Of a DNA stretch of 64,000 nt, positions 9,292 through 16,001 are shown one piece after another. Origin of the DNA: Lachnospiraceae bacterium MD308. Its GTDB lineage: Bacteria > Bacillota > Clostridia > Lachnospirales > Lachnospiraceae. The stretch lies in assembly GCA_010206225.2 (NCBI GenBank), contig VIQU02000012.1, forward strand, positions 27,419-91,418. The letters are read 5' to 3'. Both the position numbers and the translations under genes were made by a program. Each line of letters begins with the position of its first letter. The stretch's first letter is position 1. The notes under the pieces were generated by a model that saw only the letters and a list, made by a program, of their open reading frames with translations, was not told the origin of the DNA and searched no databases.

Positions 9292-9380
9292 CCGAAATCT
9301 CATTTTGTGTATTACTTTTAAATATCAAAGTGCCATATATAAAAAAGGTACATCGAAATTTTGATTATCGTTCCTAAATC

Positions 9381-9578
9381 TTAGAGTTTTGTGACATTCA
9401 CTGCCTGAGGTCCTTTTGCACCTTCTGTAACATCATACTCTACTGCCTGTCCCTCTTCCAGAGACTTGAAGCCTTCCATATTCAGTCCTGAATAATGTAC
9501 GAATACATCGTTTCCAGCTTCGTCGGAAATGAAGCCGTATCCTTTTTGGTTGTTAAACCACTTAACTGTACCTTTCAT
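9381..9578 (-). CDS. csp: Cold-shock protein (CspA family)
   Basis: A 65-residue single cold-shock domain, an RNA chaperone that binds single-stranded RNA and DNA and melts structure in mRNAs. Both nucleic-acid binding motifs are intact: RNP1 as KGYGFISD (residues about 13-20) and RNP2 as VFVHY (about 26-30). The N-terminus [13 protein letters not shown] is typical. GGAGG (9586-9590) sits seven bases before the ATG. It has its own promoter on the minus strand and a shared terminator downstream, so it is a single-gene unit. The family is unambiguous; which Csp paralogue it is cannot be told. Confidence 0.96.
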   Translation of the reverse strand: MKGTVKWFNNQKGYGFISDEAGNDVFVHYSGLNMEGFKSLEEGQAVEYDVTEGAKGPQAVNVTKL

Positions 9579-9641
9579 TACGATACCTCCATAAAAATTA
9601 ATCCTGCATCACCGTAACATTTGTACAAGTGACACTTCGCT

Positions 9642-9670
9642 AGAATACCATGATTTGAACAAAAAGTCAA
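9642..9670 (-). promoter_or_regulatory. Promoter of the cold-shock gene
   Basis: On the minus strand TTGACT (9665-9670), a 17-base spacer and TATTCT (9642-9647). Transcription would start near 9635, leaving a leader of about 57 bases before the ATG. Confidence 0.65.
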
Positions 9671-9712
9671 TGGATTTGAGGATATTTTTGACGTATAGTA
9701 AGGCGGAATTGC

Positions 9713-9746
9713 TTGACGAAAGGGAGGGAAAAGTGTAAAGTATAAT
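9713..9746 (+). promoter_or_regulatory. Promoter of ptsI
   Basis: TTGACG (9713-9718) is followed at 17 bases by TAAAGT (9736-9741) and, overlapping it, by a perfect TATAAT (9741-9746) at 22 bases. The 17-base pair is the likelier one. The ptsI ATG is at 9775 with AAAGGAAG upstream. Confidence 0.5.
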
Positions 9747-9774
9747 TGGTATAAAACAGTAAAGGAAGTGCACT

Positions 9775-11382
9775 ATGATTACACTGACCGGAAAAAAAGT
9801 TTCCGAAGGGATTGCCATTGGAAAGCTTTCATTTTATAAAAGAGATATAAAAGAAGTACGTCATATCTATGTGAAAGATGTGGAGAAAGAGATTTCCCGT
9901 CTTCAGAAGGCGAAGGAGCGTGCATTATTTGAATTGCAGGAGTTGTATGAGATTTCTATCCGTGAAGTTGGAAAGGCGAATGCAGCTATTTTTGAGATGC
10001 AGCAGGATATTTTGGATAATGACGGATTGTGGAACAGGATCACAAGCATCATTCTGGAGGAGAAGCTGAATGCGGAATATGCGGTAAAGACAGCGACAGA
10101 GGAATATCTGAAGGATAACAGGGATAAAAGCAACGAAGCAGATGTACGGGATGCGGCAATCCGGATGATCCGGATTCTGTCAAGGAGCTGGAAAGATAAG
10201 TTGTATGTGGATGAGCCGTTTATTATGGCGGCGGGGGATTTGTATCCAAGCGAGGCAGTACAGCTTGACAAGGAGCGGGTTCTGGGATTTGTCACCAAGT
10301 ATGGAACAGTTAATTCTCATACGGCGATCATTGCCCGTACGAAAGGAATCCCATCTGTCATCGCACTTGGCGAATCTCTGAAGGCGGAGTACGAGGGCAA
10401 GATGATCATTGTAGACGGCTATGAGGGTAAGATATATATAGAACCGGATTATACATTGCTTACAAGAATGAAACGGCGCCAAGATGAGAATAAAGTACAT
10501 ATCTCGAATCTGGAGCGTCTGAAGGGTAAGGAAAATATTACCCAGAGCGGACAGAAGATAGATATCTGTGCGAATATCGGGATGCGAGAAGATATTGAGC
10601 GGGTTATCCGAAGCGATGCCGGAGGAGTCGGACTCTTCCGAAGCGAGTTCCTTTTTATGGAGAATGGAAACCGGGCGCCTACAGAGGAGCAGCAGTTTCA
10701 GGCATATAAGCTTGCAGCGGAGTCTATGGGAATGAACAGAGTAGTTATCCGTACTGCGGATCTAGGCGGGGATAAGAGAGCGGAATTTCTGGAGATGGAA
10801 AAGGAGCATAACCCGGCAATGGGACTTCGGGGAATCCGTATGTCGCTTGAGAAGGAAGAGATGTTCAAGACGCAGCTTCGGGCTATTTTAAGAGCCTCCA
10901 TCTATGGGAATGTACAGATTATGTTCCCGATGATAACGAAGGTGGAAGAGGTTATCAAAGCGAAGGAGTATTTGGAAGGCGTAAAGCAGGAGCTGAAGGC
11001 GGAAAAGGCGTTTTTTGACGAAAATATCAAAGTGGGCGTTATGATTGAAACTCCGGCGGCGGTTATGCTCAGCGGAGAGTTGGCGAGAGAGGTAGACTTT
11101 TTCAGTATCGGGACGAATGACCTCACACAGTTTACGCTCGGTATGGACAGGACGAATGAGGCCGTCGTGAGCCATTATGATACGAAACATCCGGCACTGC
11201 TTAAGATGATACGGATTGTTACGAATAACGTCCATTTGGAGGGTAAGACTATCAGTGTGTGCGGTGATTTGGCAGCAGACCTGTCAATGACGGAATTTTT
11301 TGTTCAGATAGGAGTTGATGAATTGTCGGTTGCGCCGGATCAGGTTCTGGGGCTTAGAAAGAAGATTCGGGAAATTCAGTAA
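9775..11382 (+). CDS. ptsI: Phosphoenolpyruvate-protein phosphotransferase (PTS enzyme I)
   Basis: Enzyme I (535 residues) takes the phosphoryl group from PEP on a histidine and passes it to HPr, feeding all PTS sugar uptake. The active-site histidine is H182 in VNSHTAIIAR. The PEP-binding barrel carries GLFRSEFLFM, RTADLGGDKR, NPAMGLRGIR, the GVMIETPAAVML strand, SIGTNDLTQF and the SVCGDLAAD cysteine loop. Length is slightly below the usual 570 residues. The motif before the histidine reads GTVNSH where most enzymes have GGRTSH. No ptsH (HPr) gene is adjacent. It is transcribed away from the cold-shock gene. Confidence 0.93.
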   Translation: MITLTGKKVSEGIAIGKLSFYKRDIKEVRHIYVKDVEKEISRLQKAKERALFELQELYEISIREVGKANAAIFEMQQDILDNDGLWNRITSIILEEKLNAEYAVKTATEEYLKDNRDKSNEADVRDAAIRMIRILSRSWKDKLYVDEPFIMAAGDLYPSEAVQLDKERVLGFVTKYGTVNSHTAIIARTKGIPSVIALGESLKAEYEGKMIIVDGYEGKIYIEPDYTLLTRMKRRQDENKVHISNLERLKGKENITQSGQKIDICANIGMREDIERVIRSDAGGVGLFRSEFLFMENGNRAPTEEQQFQAYKLAAESMGMNRVVIRTADLGGDKRAEFLEMEKEHNPAMGLRGIRMSLEKEEMFKTQLRAILRASIYGNVQIMFPMITKVEEVIKAKEYLEGVKQELKAEKAFFDENIKVGVMIETPAAVMLSGELAREVDFFSIGTNDLTQFTLGMDRTNEAVVSHYDTKHPALLKMIRIVTNNVHLEGKTISVCGDLAADLSMTEFFVQIGVDELSVAPDQVLGLRKKIREIQ

Positions 11383-11407
11383 ATTATGACAGCAAAGGAG
11401 CAAGAGT

Positions 11408-12145
11408 ATGTGGACTAGGGAGCAATTAAAAAATAATGCAAAGATTAATATGAAGCGGAATTACTGGAGTTGTGTAGCGGTTGCTTTTATTATGTCAGTT
11501 GTAGAAGGGATCGGAGCTGCAGGAGGTGTCAGAAGCGGATCGCAGAGCGCTGTGACGGATAACGGCTACAGCAGTTATGGTGGCTATGATATAGGTGATA
11601 TGAGCGGTACTTTCACAGCAATCGCATCGGTGTTGGTGGTCATAGGTCTTATATTGGTTGTATTCGGGCTGCTTCTTAATATTTTTGTGGGAAATGTACT
11701 TCGGATCGGCGCAAATAAATTTTTTGTCCGGAACCGTACGGAGATGACACGTGTCGGGGACATCTTCGATGGATTCCGTTCAGGGCATTATGGGAATATC
11801 GTCCTTACCATGTTCTTGAAAGACTTGTATGTTACTTTGTGGACACTTTTGTTTATAATACCGGGAATTATCAAAGAGCTTGAGTATATGATGGTACCTT
11901 ATATTCTTGCGGAAAATCCGGGCATGGACCAGAAAGAAGCATTTGCGATCAGTAAGCGGATGATGGATGGTGAGAAAATGGATGCTTTTGTATTACAGCT
12001 TTCCTTTATCGGCTGGTATCTGCTGGCTGCCATTACCTGTGGTCTGGCAGGAATTTTTTATGTGAATCCATATATGGAGGCGACTATGGCAGAGCTTTAT
12101 GCCTATAATAAAGGAAAAGCTTTTCATGAAGGTTATATTCAGTAA
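11408..12145 (+). CDS. DUF975 family membrane protein
   Basis: A 245-residue protein of the DUF975 family: a short cytosolic start (MWTREQLKNNAKINMKRNYW, the family hallmark), a transmembrane segment near 17-37, a serine/glycine/tyrosine-rich loop (about 40-65), and further hydrophobic segments near 73-100, 130-155 and 195-225. The family motif DIFDGFRSGHYGNIV and the YILAENPGMDQKEAFAISKRMM stretch are present. Function is not known; the family is widespread in Firmicutes membranes. The ATG has AAAGGAGCAAGAGT upstream and lies 25 bases behind ptsI, so the two may be co-transcribed. Confidence 0.85.
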   Translation: MWTREQLKNNAKINMKRNYWSCVAVAFIMSVVEGIGAAGGVRSGSQSAVTDNGYSSYGGYDIGDMSGTFTAIASVLVVIGLILVVFGLLLNIFVGNVLRIGANKFFVRNRTEMTRVGDIFDGFRSGHYGNIVLTMFLKDLYVTLWTLLFIIPGIIKELEYMMVPYILAENPGMDQKEAFAISKRMMDGEKMDAFVLQLSFIGWYLLAAITCGLAGIFYVNPYMEATMAELYAYNKGKAFHEGYIQ

Positions 12146-12190
12146 ATATATTTTGCAGAGAAAGTCTGTGGAGAAATTTTGAAAAAATAG

Positions 12191-12220
12191 CTTACATTTA
12201 TGAGAATTGTGTGATATAAT
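12191..12220 (+). promoter_or_regulatory. Promoter of the CarD leader transcript
   Basis: A perfect TATAAT (12215-12220) has CTTACA at 18 bases or TTACAT at 17 bases upstream. It precedes a structured stretch of about 140 bases and then the CarD-family gene. Confidence 0.5.
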
Positions 12221-12222
12221 AC

Positions 12223-12363
12223 AAAAAGAAAGGATTATGTCGGCAAATAACGAACTTCATAGATGATATACCAGATGGAGCTGGCGTACGGTCTATAAGC
12301 GGAATATGCTTAGATTGTGCGTCTTTTCTATTATGGAGATAGCAGTCCGGCAGTTTCTTTTTT
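12223..12363 (+). ncRNA. Structured leader or small RNA upstream of the CarD gene
   Basis: Between a good promoter and the CarD start lie about 200 bases without a reading frame but with clear pairing. A long hairpin has arms 12283-12300 (GGCGTACGGTCTATAAGC) and 12308-12323 (GCTTAGATTGTGCGTC) with G-U pairs, a two-base bulge and a GGAATAT loop. The ends of the region can pair too: AAAAAGAAA (12223-12231) with TTTCTTTTTT (12354-12363), and GTCGG with CCGGC just inside. A closed outer stem plus inner hairpin and a U-rich end could be a 6S-like or other small RNA, or a cis-acting leader. I match it to no known riboswitch class. Confidence 0.35.
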
Positions 12364-12425
12364 GAACAAACAGGGGATGTCAGATAGGATACAGCGAAAT
12401 GTCAGTGAATGAACAGGAGGTAAAT

Positions 12426-12926
12426 ATGTTCAAAGTTGGTGATCAGGTAGTACATTATAAAGAAGGTGTCTGTGAAGTGACAAATATTGGGAGACTAGAC
12501 ATAAGGTGTTCTGACAGAGAAAAAGAATATTATACATTGAAACCCTTGTATAATGCGGGCGGAACACTCTATATGCCAGTCAATGGACAGGAAAAACAGT
12601 TGAGAAAGGTTATATCGTCTAATGAGGCCAGAGAGTTGATTGCCGATATGCCCAATATTGATATTCTGAATGTAAATGATGAAAAGAGGCGGGAACTCAT
12701 GTATAAGGAAGCGCTGTTTAAAAATCAGTGCAGATCATGGGTTGCGCTGATGAAGACATCTTACATCAGGAAAAAAGAGCGGCTTGCAGTTGGGAAGAAG
12801 GTTATTAATGTAGATGACAGATATTTGAATAGCGCGGAGAAGTTCCTATACGGTGAGCTTGCAGTTGCTTTAGATATACCAAAAGAAAAAGTGCGCGAAT
12901 ATATTGTAAAAAAGATGGAGCCTTAA
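12426..12926 (+). CDS. CarD family transcriptional regulator
   Basis: A 166-residue protein with an N-terminal RNA-polymerase-interacting (Tudor-like) domain, FKVGDQVVHYKEGVCEVTNI, shared by CarD and the Mfd RID domain, followed by YYTLKPLYNAGGTLYMPV. The C-terminal half (about 70-166) is helical and basic, as in CarD DNA-binding domains (LMKTSYIRKKERLAVGKK, SAEKFLYGELAVALDIPKEKV). CarD proteins stabilise the open promoter complex. I chose ATG 12426 because a near-perfect AGGAGG lies before it; an upstream in-frame ATG at 12399 has no such site. It has its own leader and a strong terminator downstream. Confidence 0.88.
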   Translation: MFKVGDQVVHYKEGVCEVTNIGRLDIRCSDREKEYYTLKPLYNAGGTLYMPVNGQEKQLRKVISSNEARELIADMPNIDILNVNDEKRRELMYKEALFKNQCRSWVALMKTSYIRKKERLAVGKKVINVDDRYLNSAEKFLYGELAVALDIPKEKVREYIVKKMEP

Positions 12927-12930
12927 GATA

Positions 12931-12971
12931 AAAAATGCTTTGGCGGCGGGGAGCGTCCAAAGCATTTTTTT
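12931..12971. terminator. Bidirectional terminator between CarD and the tail-anchored gene
   Basis: Arms AAAAATGCTTTGG (12931-12943) and CCAAAGCATTTTTT (12957-12970) surround a 13-base loop, with T-runs in both directions. It serves the converging CarD and minus-strand genes; the minus-strand stop codon lies inside the outer arm. Confidence 0.88.
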
Positions 12972-14595
12972 ATGAAAACAATGCCAGAAGAAACAGGCAT
13001 ATAATGATGCCGACAACAAGAATAGCGAGCCGCATCACAAATTGCAGTGTTTTTTTCTTTCTGCCTTTTCCGCTGTGGGGTGATTTCTCTTGAGACATGA
13101 GAAATGCTATATAATAATCACGGCTCAAATTATAATCAAGTCTTAGGGATCTGTCCTTTGAAAGTTGTGTATACTGTAAAAAGGCATTCCAGTCTCTGCA
13201 GACGGCCTTCCAACCGTTTAGGATCTCATTTTTCACATTATCTATCGGTGAGCGGGTAAAAAATCCAATGTCTGAACGATAGCGGTTCATATTCTGATAA
13301 ACTGGATCCGTCTGTTTTTCATAAAAACTTTCAAGGGATTTTTTTAGTCCGGCCAGAGCAGCGGTCTGTGCATCGTGGTTCTCGTTATAAGAGTCTATCA
13401 TATATCGGTATATTTTTTGAAAGCTGTCTGCCTGATAGGAAGGATTTCCGCTTTGATTCCTGTATTCGGGCGTTTGTTTTAAGGCTTGTGCATTCTGGAG
13501 AAAAAATTCCTGCGCATGGATACCCATGGCATACTTCAGGGCGGAGGCGGTTCCATCTCCAAGGCCTGCTTGTTCTATAAAAGTCTGCGCTTTCAAAGAG
13601 GACATTCCTGCCGAGAAGCCAAGATATTCTTCACTGGTGTAAGGAAGCTTTTCAGATTTCATCTGGGGGAGATTCTGGTTCAGGTATTGGATAAAATTCT
13701 GTGCTTGTCTGACATCGCGTAAAGTGAATGCTTTGCCTCCTGTAAGATATCCGCCGCGCTGGAGGACTTCGGCGGCCCGTGTTATGCTCTTTTCGGATTT
13801 TCCTACGGAAGTCTGGTATTGTGCATTTATCCGTGCTTTTGCATCCCTTTGATAAATGATTCCCTGTGTAAGCTTTTGTCCTGAGGCTTTCTGTTCAAGG
13901 CTCTGTGCGGTGAAGCCTGTATTTCCAAAGGAAGAGCTTCCGTTTTGCAAAGACAGGGGCTTTCGCTCCGATATATTTTCAAACAACCCGTTAATAAGCG
14001 CTTCCTCAGAGTTCGGACGCCCATATTGTCCGAGAAAATCAAGAAGTTCTTGAAAATGTTCGGTTACTAACTGCTTGATAGCATTTAGAGTAAAGATGTC
14101 GAGCTGCGCCATCAATTGTAACTGCAGATTACCTGTAAAGTCCGAGAGAATATCTTTTAATAATGACTGGAATATCGATTGTATCTGATTGTAATTGCTT
14201 TGCAGAGATATTCCTGAATCATACTTCCAGTTATACATCTCTGAAAGCTTTCGATTCATGATCCTTTCATTAGCCGCTTCTTCGTCTGGACTCGTATGTT
14301 TTTGCTCTTTTGCGGACTCTAACTCTGTACGATCTTGCTGTTTCTGATATTTTGCCGCCTCCTTTTCCTTTGCAAGCGCTGCATTCAGAATCATCTCACC
14401 CGCGCGCATTTGTTCTAAGGAAGCCTCAAGTTCTGCGAGTTCACCGTCAATTGGAACTTCCTGACCGGGACCTGCCGGATGACCTGTGCCCTGTTCTGCC
14501 GGAGGCGCAGGAGTGAGGGGCCTTTGTGGATTCTGGTTTGTCGGAATAGGATTTGGAGTTATTATATGTTGACCTGCTGTGTTTTGAATATCCAT
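12970..14595 (-). CDS. Tail-anchored protein of unknown function
   Basis: A 541-residue protein I cannot place in a family. Visible parts: a proline-, asparagine- and glutamine-rich N-terminus (about 1-48), a charged helical stretch rich in A, E, K and Q (about 50-125, coiled-coil-like), a long polar middle rich in Q, N, S and Y, then a basic patch SGKGRKKKTLQ and one hydrophobic helix, LAILVVGIIICLFLLALF, at the very end. No signal peptide is seen. The layout suggests a cytosolic protein anchored by its C-terminus. GGGGGTGAC stands before the ATG. It is divergent from the binding-protein gene at 14707. Base use looks like its neighbours. Confidence 0.75.
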   Translation of the reverse strand: MDIQNTAGQHIITPNPIPTNQNPQRPLTPAPPAEQGTGHPAGPGQEVPIDGELAELEASLEQMRAGEMILNAALAKEKEAAKYQKQQDRTELESAKEQKHTSPDEEAANERIMNRKLSEMYNWKYDSGISLQSNYNQIQSIFQSLLKDILSDFTGNLQLQLMAQLDIFTLNAIKQLVTEHFQELLDFLGQYGRPNSEEALINGLFENISERKPLSLQNGSSSFGNTGFTAQSLEQKASGQKLTQGIIYQRDAKARINAQYQTSVGKSEKSITRAAEVLQRGGYLTGGKAFTLRDVRQAQNFIQYLNQNLPQMKSEKLPYTSEEYLGFSAGMSSLKAQTFIEQAGLGDGTASALKYAMGIHAQEFFLQNAQALKQTPEYRNQSGNPSYQADSFQKIYRYMIDSYNENHDAQTAALAGLKKSLESFYEKQTDPVYQNMNRYRSDIGFFTRSPIDNVKNEILNGWKAVCRDWNAFLQYTQLSKDRSLRLDYNLSRDYYIAFLMSQEKSPHSGKGRKKKTLQFVMRLAILVVGIIICLFLLALFS

Positions 14596-14642
14596 ATAGT
14601 TGTCACCCCCTTTTATATATTATCGACAGAATGCGGTAAAAC

Positions 14643-14696
14643 TTGAAAATCACAATCTTTTTTTATACGCATACAATATATTGTTATTATTTTCAA
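14643..14696. promoter_or_regulatory. Inverted repeats in the divergent gap
   Basis: In the 111-base gap between the tail-anchored gene and the binding-protein gene, TTGAAAAT (14643-14650) is mirrored by ATTTTCAA (14689-14696), and a 12-base palindrome ACAATATATTGT (14673-14684) lies between them. The position suits an operator for the lipoprotein gene. The binding factor is unknown and the AT-rich composition makes chance repeats possible. Confidence 0.3.
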
Positions 14697-14706
14697 GGAG
14701 GACATT

Positions 14707-15777
14707 ATGAAGAAAAGAGTGTATGCTATATTGCTGGCTGCTGTTATGACAGTTGTGTCTTTAACTGCATGCTCCGGTAAAAATGAGACGGAAAAAGCTG
14801 TAAAAAGTACCGCGGAGGAGACGAATACACAGGAGGATACATCTGGCGAAGGAATGCTTCCGGCAACAACGAAAGTAGTATTAAACGAGGTTGCGCATTC
14901 TATCTTTTATGCCCCGATGTATGTGGCGATTGAAGAGGGGTATTTTGCAGAAGAAGGGATAGATCTAGAACTTGTGACAGGATTTGGCGCAGATAAAACA
15001 ATGACAGCCGTAATTTCCGGCAGCGCGGATATTGGGTTTATGGGTTCAGAAGCTTCTATCTATACCTACAACGAGGGCGCGAATGATTATGTGGTTAATT
15101 TTGCGCAGCTTACCCAGCGTGCGGGGAATTTCCTTGTAGCCCGTGAGAATATGACGGACTTCAAGTGGGAAGATCTGAAGGGCAAAGATGTATTGGGAGG
15201 ACGGAAAGGCGGTATGCCTGAAATGGTATTCGAATATATCTTAAAGCAGAATAACATCGACCCGCAAAAGGATGTAAAAATCGATCAGAGTATTGATTTT
15301 GGTTCAACGGCAGCAGCATTTTCCGGCGGGCAGGGAGACTTCAGCGTAGAGTTTGAACCTTCTGCAACGGCTCTGGAAAAGGAAAAGGACGGTTATGTAG
15401 TAGCATCTCTTGGAACAGACAGCGGGTATGTCCCCTATACCGCATTTTCAGCAAAAAAGAGCTATATCAAAGATAATCCGGAAGTGATTCAGGGATTTAC
15501 GAATGCGCTGCAAAAGGGTATGGATTACGTACAATCACACAAGCCGGATGAGATTGCTTCTGTGATAGAGCCGCAGTTTAAGGAGACAGATCTTGATACG
15601 ATTACAACAATTGTGACACGATATTATGAGCAGGATACATGGAAGGAAGATCTGGTGTTTGAAAAAGAGAGCTTTGAGCTTTTACAGGACATCTTAGAAG
15701 AGGCGGGCGAACTTACAAAGAGAGCGCCGTATGAAGACCTCGTAACTGTAGAGTTTGCACAGACAGCAAGTAAGTAA
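14707..15777 (+). CDS. NMT1/SsuA-type ABC transporter substrate-binding lipoprotein
   Basis: A 356-residue secreted lipoprotein. The signal peptide MKKRVYAILLAAVMTVVSL ends in lipobox LTAC with cysteine 22, then an acidic linker. The mature part is the NitT/TauT/SsuA or NMT1-like periplasmic-binding fold: NEVAHSIFYAPMYVAIEEGYF, then EEGIDLELVTGFGADKTM, ISGSADIGFMGSE and the second lobe starting near residue 150. Substrates in this group include nitrate, sulfonates, taurine and pyrimidine precursors of thiamine, so the ligand is open. No permease or ATPase gene is next to it. CAAGGAGGACATT precedes the ATG, and a perfect hairpin follows the stop. Confidence 0.85.
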   Translation: MKKRVYAILLAAVMTVVSLTACSGKNETEKAVKSTAEETNTQEDTSGEGMLPATTKVVLNEVAHSIFYAPMYVAIEEGYFAEEGIDLELVTGFGADKTMTAVISGSADIGFMGSEASIYTYNEGANDYVVNFAQLTQRAGNFLVARENMTDFKWEDLKGKDVLGGRKGGMPEMVFEYILKQNNIDPQKDVKIDQSIDFGSTAAAFSGGQGDFSVEFEPSATALEKEKDGYVVASLGTDSGYVPYTAFSAKKSYIKDNPEVIQGFTNALQKGMDYVQSHKPDEIASVIEPQFKETDLDTITTIVTRYYEQDTWKEDLVFEKESFELLQDILEEAGELTKRAPYEDLVTVEFAQTASK

Positions 15778-15827
15778 GCTCAGAGATCCACAGAGGAATT
15801 CGCGGGTAAAGTGATAACAGGCATAAG

Positions 15828-15861
15828 AATAAAGCCGGAAAAGCAGTTTTCCGGCTTTATT
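15828..15861 (+). terminator. Hairpin behind the binding-protein gene
   Basis: A perfect 15-base stem, AATAAAGCCGGAAAA and TTTTCCGGCTTTATT, with a GCAG loop. The 3' arm is T-rich but no long U-tract follows, so it may act as terminator or as an mRNA-stabilising end. Confidence 0.6.
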
Positions 15862-15921
15862 ACAGGAAAAAACTGAGTTCGCTATAAACACTGAATATAA
15901 ATGTCGAAAAAATAAAATGAG

Positions 15922-15950
15922 TTGAGCTATCAAGTAATTTCAGTTATAAT
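15922..15950 (+). promoter_or_regulatory. Promoter of the cobalamin operon
   Basis: TTGAGC (15922-15927), a 17-base spacer and a perfect TATAAT (15945-15950). Transcription would begin near 15957, only about 45 bases before the first ATG, which leaves no room for a cobalamin riboswitch. Confidence 0.65.
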
Positions 15951-16001
15951 GAGTTGTGATTGGAGGATATTATTGATGTTCAGACAGAAGGAGAAGAACC
16001 A

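Noticed and set aside
15778..16001. Cobalamin riboswitch before the cobalamin operon
   Set aside because: No B12-box-like sequence is seen, and the likely promoter leaves a leader of only about 45 bases.
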